64,000 bases of DNA from Oligosphaera ethanolica (GCF_030814695.1 NZ_JAUSVL010000001.1:62001-126000); one strand, 5' to 3'. Counted from the first letter of the stretch, positions 53,790-62,209 are shown. The notes: generated by a model not told the origin, from the letters alone. Numbers and translations: made by a program.

Positions 53790-55019
53790 CTAGTTGGCGG
53801 CCTCTGGCAGCAGGTTAAGTTTCCCGCAATGAAACAGAATTGCATTGCGTAAAGATTCTTTGTTTTTGAAACCACATGCACTTCTCTTGACAGCCTCAAT
53901 TTTGCTGTTCAGCCCCTCGGTCAGGGCATTGCTGACCCCATGTTCGATTGCAGCCACTATGCCATAGAAGTGGTTTTTCAGCGTATGGGCGGCTTTTGCC
54001 ATGTCCGGAATTTGTGAATGCGTCGCCCACCAGTACCAGTGTTTGAAATACTTCGGCGTCTCTTCTTTGTCGGGGCAAGTTGTCCACATGTCGCGAAGGT
54101 TTTCCTTGATTGCCCATGCCCGCGCCGTTTTCTTGGCAATCTGTCTAACTTTTTCGAACCTGGCCTTGTTTTTGTCAGGAAGATTCTCCCTGCCATACAG
54201 AAAATCATGGCGCGCTCCGAACATGCTTTTCTTGTCCTCATCGCTCATCGTGGCCTGTTCTTGCTTTCGTGTGCTGTCCACTGCCTTTTGGACGACCTGC
54301 ATCACATGGAAATGATCAAAACACAGTTCGGCATTGGGCATGAAGTTTGACGCAATACGCTCATACCCCGCACTCATGTCCATGGCCGCGATCTGGACGT
54401 TTTTCAAACTTTCCTTGCGTTTTTCAAACCAGGGGCTGATGTCATCAATGCGCCGCTTGTCCACCACGTCAAACACGCTCCCATTGCCAATGTCAGTGAT
54501 AATGGTGAAATAGCGATGTCTGGAAAACACCTGCTTCTCGTCAAGTCCCATGATGACCGGCGTCGTATCGCCACGTCGCTCAAGCCCTCGCTTGACGGCC
54601 CGATCGCGGATACTTTCCAACATGTCCCAAGACACCCTCGTTAGTTCGGACGCATCGGTCAAATTGGAGGCCTGGATGGTCTTGATGCACTTGCTTTCCA
54701 TCTTGTATGTAATTGAGATCTGTGAATCAGCCAGAGGAAAGTCGCTGTTGACGATCCCATGCTTGGGGCATTGAACTCGGGGAATACGGGCATGAAGGTA
54801 GGTCTTGCACTCGCAGGTGTCCAGATGTTGCCAGGTTCTTTCCGGAGCATGGTCGTAAGTAGGTGATGGGGTGTGACAGGCATGACACGAAAAGCGATAA
54901 TGCTCCTGATGGATCAGCCAGACGTCAACACGGGTACTGTCGTCGGAAATTTCGACCTTGGAGACAGTCCAGGGCGATGGCGGATTAATCACGCGTTGAT
55001 AAAACGACTCCAAGTTCAT
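53790..55019 (-). CDS. ISL3-family transposase
   Basis: The product is 409 aa, starting MNLESFYQRVINPPSPW (GGGAG 6 nt upstream). The N-terminal zinc-finger-like region has FSCHACHTPSPTYDH and RVQCPKHG. The DDE core reads MGLDEKQVFSRHRYFTI (Asp), IAAMDMSAGYERIA (Asp) with FDHFHVMQVVQKAVD, and GVSNALTEGLNSKIEAVKR (Glu), all characteristic of ISL3. The ORF is full length. The inverted repeats of the IS could not be placed with confidence, so only the gene is annotated. It sits between the repeat-rich region and the primase operon. Confidence 0.95.
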   Translation of the reverse strand: MNLESFYQRVINPPSPWTVSKVEISDDSTRVDVWLIHQEHYRFSCHACHTPSPTYDHAPERTWQHLDTCECKTYLHARIPRVQCPKHGIVNSDFPLADSQISITYKMESKCIKTIQASNLTDASELTRVSWDMLESIRDRAVKRGLERRGDTTPVIMGLDEKQVFSRHRYFTIITDIGNGSVFDVVDKRRIDDISPWFEKRKESLKNVQIAAMDMSAGYERIASNFMPNAELCFDHFHVMQVVQKAVDSTRKQEQATMSDEDKKSMFGARHDFLYGRENLPDKNKARFEKVRQIAKKTARAWAIKENLRDMWTTCPDKEETPKYFKHWYWWATHSQIPDMAKAAHTLKNHFYGIVAAIEHGVSNALTEGLNSKIEAVKRSACGFKNKESLRNAILFHCGKLNLLPEAAN

Positions 55020-55397
55020 GGCGGACTCCCATGGCTCAATGTGAATGACGAGGTCAGGTGATTGACTGGGCATTGCGTGGCCATGAGGTAATGAAACACA
55101 AAAATGATCGGGTGCAACAAAAGTGAAGGCATTCTTGCAATAACAAGAAACACCGAAGCGGAAGATTGCTCCGACTGCCTTCCATACAAATTGACATGGA
55201 AAGCTGGGCGGGCATCATAATTTGAACATTAATTGATCGTTGAATATCAACAAGTTACACTATTTTATGCGTACGATTAGCTGGCTTTTTTCCCCCCATG
55301 TGACAAGGCGTTGTCTTGGTTCTGAGCACAAAACGTCGAAAAATCTACCCACTAAGTTTCCTGAAGAGCCTCTTTTTTTTTGTCCCCAGCCATTTAA

Positions 55398-55511
55398 TCT
55401 TTTTCTTTCGACTCCCCCTATAATAAGGGGGGGAGTGTCGAAAAAGAATAAATGTGATTCCGGTTTTCTTTTTCGTTCTTTTTCGGCTTTCTTTTTCGGT
55501 CGTCGAAAAAG
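55398..55511. other. Iteron-like repeats and hairpin beside the primase gene (possible origin)
   Basis: CTTTTTCG occurs in direct orientation at 55468, 55478 and 55491 and inverted (CGAAAAAG) at 55439 and 55504. To its left a hairpin pairs CGACTCCCCC (from 55409) with GGGGGGAGTGTCG around an AT loop. This lies immediately past the primase-helicase stop. It may be a replication origin, or in part the operon terminator. The rest of 55020-55397 shows no gene. Confidence 0.45.
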
Positions 55512-57758
55512 TTATAGCGGGTCGGTTGTCGTCGGTTCCGGCCCCCTTGCCAGCACTGTGCTGATGCCCCTTCCCCCTTCGCCCTTTTCCGGGTCCGGCG
55601 GTCTCTGGATAATCAGCCCCAGGTCAATCCCTTTCTGAATGATGGCAAGTTGCGTTTTTGTTGTCCCCGGAAAGCCCTTGCCGGTCATTCTCGATTGTAG
55701 AAGCGTTTGCGTCAATGCTTCCCCTGGAAGAAGAAGCTCGGCAACGGCCCGCGCACGGTCGGCCATGATGCCTTCGTTCTCTTCACGCTTGCGCTTGTCT
55801 TGCGCGGCTTTGTCCAGGCGTTCCGGCAGCGGGTCGCGGTTCTCTTCCCAGTATATGCCGTCGTCGCCCCACTTGACGCGCTTTTCATTCCAGCCCAGGC
55901 GTTGCCCACGCTTGCCCGCGCGGAGAATGAAACAGCCCCTCCCGGCGGCCGGGTCGGCCTCTAGGATAAAAGATGCGCGCGCCATGTTAATAATTTCAAT
56001 GGACCCGGAGTATTTGTAGGCCGTCGCGCTTTCCAGGTTGCCGGGTCTCTCGTTCTTCGGCTTGTTTACATGGTGAACGAGTATAACCCCCACCTTGTGC
56101 TTTCTGATTACGGGGTTTACGCACTCGCGAAGAAACTGTGACATATCGGCGGCTTTAATTACGTCCCCCCCCGCAAAAGCAAAGAGCGGGTCGATAAAAA
56201 CAAGGTCCGGCCTCACTTCGCAGGCGGAAAGTTGGTCATTTAGCCAGGCGGAAAACAAGCCCCCTGCATTATAGCAGTCGGAAACAATGGTTACTCTGCT
56301 CAGCGCGGCGGCAATATCTGATTCTGCTAGGTGGCTCTTTTGGTCCATTAGCGTCGTTATGCCGCTCAGCTCTTCGGCTATATCGCGCTCGTCGTTTTCT
56401 GCCTGGATAATCAGCGTCCGCAGCGGCCTTTTAGGTACAAAGCCCAGCGTCGGCAGCCCCAGCGCGAAGTAATGCGCCAGCTGGTTTATTAGGCTAGATT
56501 TGCCCACGCCGGTTTCGGCGGCAAATAGACAAACGCCCCCCCTGCACAAAAACCGGTGCCGTATAAGCTCGTTCGGGTCGTCGGGTCCTTCGGCTTGCAC
56601 TTTTTTGAGTATGTCGCCGGTACTATTGCCGATTATTTTTAGCGGCTCCGGCTCCCATGCTTCTATGCGCTTGCGGATTTCGGCGTCGTCGATGGTCGGC
56701 TCCCGGCGCCGCAGCTCTTCCAGCCAGTCGGAAAAGTCGCCTTTGTCCGGCACTCCGGGCGGGGTAACGACGCGGACCCGCGCCCCGGCTTCTCTCATGG
56801 CGGCGGCGGCTTCGATGGCGAAGTTGTGCCCGTCCTTGTCGTTGTCCTGGACGATGACGACGCGGCGGCCAGCGGTGAAGGGTTCCCACTGTTTCGCGTC
56901 CTTCACGGCTCCCCCGGCGGCTTTGTGGCAGGTTACAAAAAGCCCCAGTGCGGCGGCGTTATCGGCGTCCTTCTCGCCCTCGACGCAATACAGAACGGCG
57001 TCGGGGTCCATGCCGGCAAGCGCGCTTTCATTATACAGCGGGTCCGGCCGGCGGCCCTTGCCATAACCCAAATCAAAAGCGAAGTCGCCGGCTCTGAGGT
57101 TTTTTTCCCCCTCGGCCCAGCAGCTCCGGTTATGCAGGCCTTCCCATGTCAGCGGCGCGGTATCGGCGTCGGGACACGCGGCATAAAACTTCAGAAACGT
57201 CTTGCGCTTTAGCTCGGCCCCTTCGCCGGCTTGCGCCAGCTCGGCTTCACTGTAAACAATCGGGATTCGGACTTGCGTCTTTACTAGCTCGCCGGCGGCG
57301 TTGCGGTAGAGGTAAACCGTTATGGCTTGGGTTTGCCAGCGCCCTTTGACCTTGGCGGGCGGTGGCGTCGCTACGGGTTCCGGCGTGGGTTCTGGCGCGG
57401 GCGCAGTCGTCGCTTCCGGCGTGGCGGTACGGCGCGGACCTATTTCCGCGTCCCAGTCCAGCCCATGCCCGGGGTCTTGTGGCGCGGTGTCGATGCGGCC
57501 CCCTTGCTCTTTGCACAAGTGGACAAGGGTTCCGATGCCTACTTTGCCCCCGTGGAAGCTTTGCCACTTGGACGCCATAACCTTCCCGTCGTAACGCTCT
57601 GTATCCTTGCGGCTCCAGGCGTCCCAGTCGTCCAAGGTGGCGCCAGCACTTTTCAGCGCCATGCCGACTTTTAGCCAGGTTTCATAATCCAGCGCGGCGG
57701 GGTCAATCTGGCGCAGCGCTTCCCGGGCGGTGTCGATGTCGTTTTTTTTGTTGTTCAT
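55512..57758 (-). CDS. PriCT-2 / TOPRIM / RepA-like primase-helicase
   Basis: The product is 748 aa. PriCT-2 domain at about 10-85 (DIDTAREALRQIDPAALDYETWLKVGMALK...). A Pro/Ala/Glu linker follows (to about 137). The TOPRIM domain is at about 250-330, with VLYCVEGEKDADNAAALG (Glu260) and VVIVQDNDKDGHN (acidic triad). A hexameric RepA/DnaB-type ATPase spans about 395-640: Walker A AAETGVGKSSLINQL, Walker B DLVFIDPLFAF, and sensor VILVHHVNKPK. It would load on the element origin, unwind and prime DNA. It is coupled by ATGA to the 66-aa gene upstream. This domain set is typical of plasmid and satellite replication proteins. Confidence 0.9.
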   Translation of the reverse strand: MNNKKNDIDTAREALRQIDPAALDYETWLKVGMALKSAGATLDDWDAWSRKDTERYDGKVMASKWQSFHGGKVGIGTLVHLCKEQGGRIDTAPQDPGHGLDWDAEIGPRRTATPEATTAPAPEPTPEPVATPPPAKVKGRWQTQAITVYLYRNAAGELVKTQVRIPIVYSEAELAQAGEGAELKRKTFLKFYAACPDADTAPLTWEGLHNRSCWAEGEKNLRAGDFAFDLGYGKGRRPDPLYNESALAGMDPDAVLYCVEGEKDADNAAALGLFVTCHKAAGGAVKDAKQWEPFTAGRRVVIVQDNDKDGHNFAIEAAAAMREAGARVRVVTPPGVPDKGDFSDWLEELRRREPTIDDAEIRKRIEAWEPEPLKIIGNSTGDILKKVQAEGPDDPNELIRHRFLCRGGVCLFAAETGVGKSSLINQLAHYFALGLPTLGFVPKRPLRTLIIQAENDERDIAEELSGITTLMDQKSHLAESDIAAALSRVTIVSDCYNAGGLFSAWLNDQLSACEVRPDLVFIDPLFAFAGGDVIKAADMSQFLRECVNPVIRKHKVGVILVHHVNKPKNERPGNLESATAYKYSGSIEIINMARASFILEADPAAGRGCFILRAGKRGQRLGWNEKRVKWGDDGIYWEENRDPLPERLDKAAQDKRKREENEGIMADRARAVAELLLPGEALTQTLLQSRMTGKGFPGTTKTQLAIIQKGIDLGLIIQRPPDPEKGEGGRGISTVLARGPEPTTTDPL

Positions 57759-57955
57759 TTCCGCGCCCCCCCTCCCCGTTTTCCGGCAGGGCGTCGGCCG
57801 GCCTTCCAGGCCCTTGCAGAAGTGTTTAGCGGCGTGTATCTTATGTCGGCAGCGTCAAAGCTCGCCATGCCTTGCCCGTCGGCTTGCCCCCGGCGGGTTT
57901 TTTTGTGGCGCGGATAGTCCGCCGATGCCCCGATGCGGATAATAGTTGTTTCCAT
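57755..57955 (-). CDS. Small basic protein, 66 aa, coupled to the primase
   Basis: It starts METTIIRIGASADYPRHKKT and ends RRPAGKRGGGARK. AGGAGGG lies 7 nt before the ATG and the stop overlaps the primase ATG (ATGA), so translation is very likely. It is basic throughout, with a KKTRRGQADGQG stretch. No family is recognised; DNA or RNA binding is possible from charge only. Confidence 0.65.
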   Translation of the reverse strand: METTIIRIGASADYPRHKKTRRGQADGQGMASFDAADIRYTPLNTSARAWKAGRRPAGKRGGGARK

Positions 57956-57958
57956 GGC

Positions 57959-58033
57959 TCAGCCCTCCTTCCGGGTGACAAGCCGCGCGATGATCTGGAA
58001 TAGCCGCGCCAATGATGCGATTGCTTCTGGCAT
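57959..58033 (-). CDS. Micro-protein, 24 aa
   Basis: The ORF MPEAIASLARLFQIIARLVT then RKEG is an amphipathic or hydrophobic helix with a charged end. It starts 3 bases after the HTH stop and ends 3 bases before the next ATG. GAGGGCTGAGC precedes both this ATG and the next one, a repeated RBS cassette. Its real status rests on this tight packing. Confidence 0.45.
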   Translation of the reverse strand: MPEAIASLARLFQIIARLVTRKEG

Positions 58034-58036
58034 AGC

Positions 58037-58366
58037 TCAGCCCTCGCTTTCCGTGGCGTTGCCGGCGAGCAAGGCGCGCAGGCTGTCGGGGTCGATGCGG
58101 ACGCTCTTAGCTGATAGCACTATCCGGCGCAGCCTGCCGTCGTTCATCATGCGGGAAACACTTTGCAGGCTAATCCCCAGCGTTTCGGCCACTTGGCGGC
58201 GGGTCAGCGGGCGCGCGGCCAGCCCGGTCGGGTCGGCGGTGGGGTCGGCCTTGTAGGCTTTGATTGCTGCTACCAGGCTCCGGGGTGACAAGTCCGGCGC
58301 GAACGGCGCGAGCAGTCCCACGGCGGCGGTCAAAACGCTTGGGGTGATGTTGTCTCTGAGTTGCAT
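58037..58366 (-). CDS. Excisionase-like helix-turn-helix protein 1
   Basis: The product is 109 aa. The N-terminal helical part (NITPSVLTAAVGLLAPFAPDLSPRSLVAAIKAY) precedes a MerR/excisionase-type winged helix: LTRRQVAETLGISLQSVSRMMNDGRLRRIVLSAKSVRIDPDSLRALL. It is paralogous to the adjacent upstream gene over the whole length. Start and upstream stop overlap as TAATG. Such proteins direct integrase toward excision or regulate element operons. Confidence 0.8.
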   Translation of the reverse strand: MQLRDNITPSVLTAAVGLLAPFAPDLSPRSLVAAIKAYKADPTADPTGLAARPLTRRQVAETLGISLQSVSRMMNDGRLRRIVLSAKSVRIDPDSLRALLAGNATESEG

Positions 58367-58680
58367 TATTCGGCCCTCCCTTCGTTGCCCGTTGCGTTTC
58401 CCGACAGCAGCGCCTCGACGCTTGCGGCGTCGATGCGAACGGCCTTCGGGGTGACGCGGACCGATTTCACCTTGCCGTCATTGATAAGGCGGTGCAGGGT
58501 GACAAGGCTGATCCGCATGCGCGCGGCAGCTTCGGCACGGGTCATGTATTGCTTCCGTTGTCCGGGTTCGTACTGGCGCAGCGCCTCAACAAGGTTCTGT
58601 GCTGTCAGCTCCGGCGCCAGCGGTTGCAGTAGCCCCGTGGCGGCCTCGATAATGCGCGGTGACGTTCCTTTGACTTCCAT
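58366..58680 (-). CDS. Excisionase-like helix-turn-helix protein 2
   Basis: The product is 104 aa. Same architecture as its neighbour: TSPRIIEAATGLLQPLAPELTAQNLVEALRQYE, then MTRAEAAARMRISLVTLHRLINDGKVKSVRVTPKAVRIDAASVEALLSGNATGNEG. The two share the helix-turn-helix, the 'VRID.xSxxALLxGNAT' end and the N-terminal helix, so they arose by tandem duplication. It is first in the operon HTH2-HTH1-24 aa-66 aa-primase. One may be Xis and the other a replication or operon regulator. Confidence 0.8.
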   Translation of the reverse strand: MEVKGTSPRIIEAATGLLQPLAPELTAQNLVEALRQYEPGQRKQYMTRAEAAARMRISLVTLHRLINDGKVKSVRVTPKAVRIDAASVEALLSGNATGNEGRAE

Positions 58681-58770
58681 GTGTGCAGCTCCTTTGCTCT
58701 TTCGACGTGAATACTAAGGGCGGGAAACTGCGCATATTTTCATGCTCGGTTACGGGGTGGTTACGGTACA

Positions 58771-58812
58771 AAAAAAGACCGGCAAAGGCTTTTTGCCCCT
58801 GCCGGCCACGGA
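58771..58812 (-). terminator. Terminator after the integrase operon
   Basis: On the minus strand, GGCCGGCAGGGGC-AAAAA-GCCTTTGCCGGTC forms a long stem, followed by TTTTTTT. It lies 58 bases downstream of the 537-aa gene stop. Confidence 0.75.
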
Positions 58813-58869
58813 TATTTTTTTCATTTTTTTTTCGACGGTTACGGATTCGCGGAAAGTCGTAACAATTCG

Positions 58870-60483
58870 CTATGGTCTGCTATTCATTGTGCTACTCAAT
58901 TCCTTTGAGGTTGATAAGAGAACTTGCGCCAGCGCCTCTTTGTCTTTATCGGTCGTAATTTTACCGATATTTGACGCCGCGCAATAGCTCAGTATTTCGT
59001 CAAATAGCTTGCCGTCGTTCAGATAATACTTGGCTTTATTCTTGCCTTCAATGCGCGGGTGCAGTCGCCCTTGCGCTTCCGCTTTGGCAAGGCGTCGGAT
59101 CATGACCGTCTTCACCGATGCGGAGTTCGGTACCCGGTAGCTCCCAAGAGCTTCTTGCAGTGCATCGGCAATCATGCCGGCGGTCAAGTAGTGCAACAGT
59201 GTGAGCTTCTTTTCCGCGAAAATAGCGGCCACGTCGCGGCGTTGCTTCTTAACGACTGTGGCCATGCCTTCCAGCTTGGTATCATGCTCCCGATGTTCGG
59301 CCGTCGTTCTGGCGTCATGGTCGGCCAGCTTGGCGGCCACGTCGGCCAGCGGGTCGCGCGGAATGATGCCCAGCACGTCCGGCGGCGGGGTCTCTCCCCA
59401 CTGTCCACTGGTTACGGTCTTGCCCAGGTCGGCCAGCAGCTCATAAAAGACCGATTTTTCGCTATTTGCGAGCGTCATGTTTTGCGGCGTCTCGCTGGCA
59501 ATAAAAGCTTCGTTGGCCCGTATGGCGTTATATAGCTGCTCCTGGGCATTGGCTAGCTTCCAGTGGCGCCCCTTGGCAGCGGCGTCGTCAGCGTATAGCT
59601 CAGTCGTTCTCTTGCCGTCATGCCCGGCGGTTATTTCGTGGCTCCTACACCACGCAAAAAGTGGCGCGTACATACTGGCAGAATTGGTAAACTCATAGAT
59701 GCGCTTGCGGCTCTTGTAGTCGGCCGGCAGTGGAAACAGTGGCAGCTTGCCGGCGCGATCTTCCGGCAGCCCCAGCACGTCCAGAAGGATCAGCAGGTCG
59801 GCCCGGGTATAGCCCAGGCCCGCGCGAAGCTCGCTCGCTCTTTTTGCTTCCACGGTCGCGGCCATGCCGTCAATCTTGGCGCCGTGCTCTTGTTGCCCGG
59901 CTAAAAGTCCGTCCATGCTGGCGAGTAACTGCCGTTCAAGTTGCTCCTTTGTCAGCACGTCGGCAAGCTCCATTAGCTGCATAAATCCACCCAATAAAAT
60001 GCAGCTATTTGCTAGGACGAGCGTGTTAACGTCACCTTGGCCCAGATTATTCGCGATCTCGATGCAGCTATCACACTGTTGTTTGTAGAATGATACTGCT
60101 TTAGCCTTTGTTTCAGCGTCGGCCGTGTCTTTTTCTTGCCTGCATAGCTCGGCTTTGAGTTCGGCAACTTGCCCGGCCTTCGATATGAAAGAACAAAGCA
60201 CTTTTTTCAATCTCTCCACGGTTAGCGGCTCGGCAATATATTCATATTTGACGGCCTCAATTATCCCGGCTCGGCTTGCCTGTAGATAGATAGCTTCCCG
60301 CTTGTCCCCGCCTTTGGCAAAACGCGCAAGTTTTTCCTGTGCGGCGAAGAAATTGGCAATCTGTTTTTCGTCATACCCCCTACTTTTAAGTAAAGCCGTA
60401 ACCCGCTCCCGAAAAACCCGCGCGGTCGGCAAGGCTTGTATAGGTTCCGGGGTGCTTTGCGGTGTCTTTGTTTCCTTGTTCAT
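58870..60483 (-). CDS. Element-encoded protein of unknown function with internal duplication, 537 aa
   Basis: Not recognised. The ATG overlaps the integrase stop (ATGA), so both are co-expressed. It is soluble, charged and mostly helical. Two segments 200 residues apart match: residues 199-214 (EHGAKIDGMAATVEAK) and 399-414 (EHDTKLEGMATVVKKQ). Each is followed by a helical, winged-helix-like block (225-285: ADLLILLDVLGL...; 425-505: LTLLHYLTAGMIADALQ...SVKTVMIRRLAKAEAQGRLHPR..KAKYYLNDGKLFDEIL). The last block looks like a DNA-binding winged helix. An N-terminal region (20-110) contains RVFRERVTALLKSRGYDEKQIANFF. It could be an accessory recombination, partition or host-interaction factor, but nothing decides. 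Confidence 0.7.
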   Translation of the reverse strand: MNKETKTPQSTPEPIQALPTARVFRERVTALLKSRGYDEKQIANFFAAQEKLARFAKGGDKREAIYLQASRAGIIEAVKYEYIAEPLTVERLKKVLCSFISKAGQVAELKAELCRQEKDTADAETKAKAVSFYKQQCDSCIEIANNLGQGDVNTLVLANSCILLGGFMQLMELADVLTKEQLERQLLASMDGLLAGQQEHGAKIDGMAATVEAKRASELRAGLGYTRADLLILLDVLGLPEDRAGKLPLFPLPADYKSRKRIYEFTNSASMYAPLFAWCRSHEITAGHDGKRTTELYADDAAAKGRHWKLANAQEQLYNAIRANEAFIASETPQNMTLANSEKSVFYELLADLGKTVTSGQWGETPPPDVLGIIPRDPLADVAAKLADHDARTTAEHREHDTKLEGMATVVKKQRRDVAAIFAEKKLTLLHYLTAGMIADALQEALGSYRVPNSASVKTVMIRRLAKAEAQGRLHPRIEGKNKAKYYLNDGKLFDEILSYCAASNIGKITTDKDKEALAQVLLSTSKELSSTMNSRP

Positions 60484-61964
60484 GCCTTGCCCCCTTCTTT
60501 CGTTGTCGCCAGCAACGCGGCGGCTTGCTCTTCGGTCATGGTGTCGATGATGCGGCGAAGTTGCGCCCTTGCCCCGGTCGGCGCGTCGCTGGCGTTGTCC
60601 GGGTCGGCCGGCGTGGCGTCGATGACCATATCCCGCGCGGCCGGCGCGGCTGGCATGTCCAGGGCGGCAGCATACTTCACGGCGGCGGCGTCTGATATGC
60701 GCGTGTAATGCTCAGTCATGGCGGGGTTGCTGTGCCCGGCGTTGCGCTGGATAATGGCGGCAGGGACGCCGCTTTCGGCGTTGTGTGATATGTAGGAATA
60801 TCGCAGCGAATGAAAGCCGTATTGGACGACAGCGCGCGGGCGGCCCGTCTCATAGACTTTTCGCTTGCCTTCGTAGTGGTAGGCGGCACCGGTGCCCTCG
60901 GCGCGGGTGGCGATGCCGCAGCGCTCAAATAGACTTGTTACCGCGCGGTGTGCGCTGGAATGTCGCCCCTCCAGCAGCTTGGCGGCCATGCCCGGCAAAA
61001 CGTACTCGCCGGCCCTTGGCAGCGCGGCCAGCAGGTCGGCCAGGTAGGGCGGGATGCCGATCTTGACAATGGCCTTGGCCTTGTCCTTCACGGTGTTTTT
61101 AGTCTTGCTCGGGACGCGCTCAATGATGCCGCGCCCCAGGTCCACTTCGTCCCAGCGCAGGGTGCAGCAGTCACCGAAACGCAAGCCGGAGAAGTAGCCC
61201 AGGGCGATCAGCGCTTGCAGCTCGCCAGTGGACGTGTCCAGCAGGGCGGCGATTTGCTGGCGGCTCAGCGGGCGCTTGCTGTGCGTTTCGCCGTCTTGCG
61301 GCTCGATGTCCCGAAACGGGTTTGGCGCGGTGACTTTGCCGGCTTCGGTCAAGGTGTCATAAAAGCATTTCAGGAATTGCAGATACTTGTTCACCGTCCC
61401 ACTGGCGCCAGCGCGGCCGATGTCGTCCGTAAATCGGGCGGCCATGTCCGGCGAGACTTCCGACAGCAGGCGCGCTTTTGGGTGGTTTTCATTCAGCCAG
61501 GCGGTGAAGCGGTCGTAATATCCCCGGTAATTGCTGGCGGTAGTGTGCAGCGGTATGGTGTCGCCGGCCTTGTAGCGGCGGCAGCTTGTCGGCCTTTTTG
61601 GGCAGCTCATGAATAGGCCCCAGCCGTCCGCGATGGTGGCGCGGTCGTTCAGCGTGTCGGCTTCTGCTTCGGCGGCGGCGGTCTCAGCGTCCCGCAAATC
61701 GTTTTGCAGTTGGCGCAGTCGCTCCACTTTATCGGTTTCCCGGATGCGCATTAAATGGCGGTCGGCGGCAGCTTCGGCGGCCTTCCGCGCTTCGATGGCA
61801 GCGGCGCGGCTCAATGGCTTGCCGTCGGGACCGGTGCCGTGTATCGGCTTGCCGTCCGGTGTCAGCAAACGGACACGCCGCGCGATCCCTTGCGCCATGT
61901 ATCGCAGATAATAGGTTTCCCGGTTCCCGCGCTGTATCAGCGTCCCATTAGTTTTTCTTCCCAT
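60480..61964 (-). CDS. int: Tyrosine-type site-specific integrase
   Basis: The product is 494 aa, starting MGRKTNGTLIQRG (AAGGA 9 nt upstream). An N-terminal arm-binding region with a coiled coil (about 50-115) is followed by a core-binding SAM-like domain (about 140-205) and a catalytic domain (about 230-430). The catalytic set is complete: Arg262 in YFSGLRFGDCCTLRW, Lys in VPSKTKNTVK, His385-x-x-Arg388 in GFHSLRYSYIS, His411 in NAGHSNPAM, and Tyr420 in TEHYTRI. It integrates the element into tRNA-Tyr. It lies 140 bases from attR and reads inward, and its C-terminus overlaps the 537-aa gene. Confidence 0.96.
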   Translation of the reverse strand: MGRKTNGTLIQRGNRETYYLRYMAQGIARRVRLLTPDGKPIHGTGPDGKPLSRAAAIEARKAAEAAADRHLMRIRETDKVERLRQLQNDLRDAETAAAEAEADTLNDRATIADGWGLFMSCPKRPTSCRRYKAGDTIPLHTTASNYRGYYDRFTAWLNENHPKARLLSEVSPDMAARFTDDIGRAGASGTVNKYLQFLKCFYDTLTEAGKVTAPNPFRDIEPQDGETHSKRPLSRQQIAALLDTSTGELQALIALGYFSGLRFGDCCTLRWDEVDLGRGIIERVPSKTKNTVKDKAKAIVKIGIPPYLADLLAALPRAGEYVLPGMAAKLLEGRHSSAHRAVTSLFERCGIATRAEGTGAAYHYEGKRKVYETGRPRAVVQYGFHSLRYSYISHNAESGVPAAIIQRNAGHSNPAMTEHYTRISDAAAVKYAAALDMPAAPAARDMVIDATPADPDNASDAPTGARAQLRRIIDTMTEEQAAALLATTKEGGKA

Positions 61965-62060
61965 GGCTTCCCGTCCTTCTTTATGGCCTTGTTTCATGCT
62001 GGAATGTCATGCGACAAGTTACGCCATAAAAAGGGCGGTACAAGCCCAAAAGTCGAAAAT

Positions 62061-62082
62061 TGTTGTACCTTTTTTGTACCAA
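62061..62082 (+). promoter_or_regulatory. Putative integrase arm-type sites, right end
   Basis: TTGTACC at 62063 and 62074, 11 bases apart, is followed by AACTT, exactly as for the left-end pair at 48553 and 48564. The pair lies about 23 bases before the attR core, in the integrase promoter region, so Int could autoregulate. Confidence 0.55.
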
Positions 62083-62102
62083 CTTACAAAAATTAAGTAT
62101 AG

Positions 62103-62168
62103 CGGGGCAGACTGTAAATCTGCTAGCTATGCTTTCAGTGGTTCGAATCCACTCCCTACCACCACCTT
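62103..62168 (+). repeat. attR, 66-bp direct repeat of the tRNA-Tyr 3' half
   Basis: Perfect copy of 48392-48457. It keeps the T-arm and acceptor 3' strand but no 5' half, so it is not a functional tRNA. Confidence 0.97.
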
Positions 62169-62175
62169 AATAATC

Positions 62176-62209
62176 AAGGACTTACAGCTCCGGCCGTGAG
62201 TCCTTTTTT
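62176..62209 (+). terminator. Terminator hairpin copy beyond attR
   Basis: AAGGACTTAC...GTGAGTCC is followed by TTTTTT. It has the same outer stem as the tRNA-Tyr terminator at 48465 with a changed inner stem (GGACTTAC pairs with GTGAGTCC through a G-U). Confidence 0.7.

Larger units (their letters stand above)
48392..62168. mobile_element. Integrative element in the 3' end of tRNA-Tyr, about 13.8 kb
   Basis: Its limits are two perfect 66-bp direct repeats of the tRNA 3' half (48392-48457 and 62103-62168). It carries a tyrosine integrase next to the right end, a coupled 537-aa unknown gene, an HTH pair, a PriCT-2/TOPRIM/RepA-like primase-helicase, origin-like repeats, an XRE-like regulator and two IS elements. 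No capsid, tail, terminase, relaxase or conjugation genes are seen, so it resembles a phage-satellite or small mobilisable island more than a prophage or ICE. Direction of most genes is minus, away from attR. Confidence 0.92.

Noticed and set aside
53740..55250. Exact ends and target duplication of the ISL3-type element
   Set aside because: No convincing inverted-repeat pair could be aligned around the transposase by eye, so only the gene and terminator are reported.
58870..60483. Labelling the 537-aa protein as a defence or toxin gene
   Set aside because: No nuclease, NTPase, TIR or other effector motif is visible; position alone is not enough.
62100..62163. Second tRNA-Tyr gene at 62.1 kb
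   Set aside because: Only the 3' half is present; the 5' acceptor strand and D-arm are missing. It is attR.
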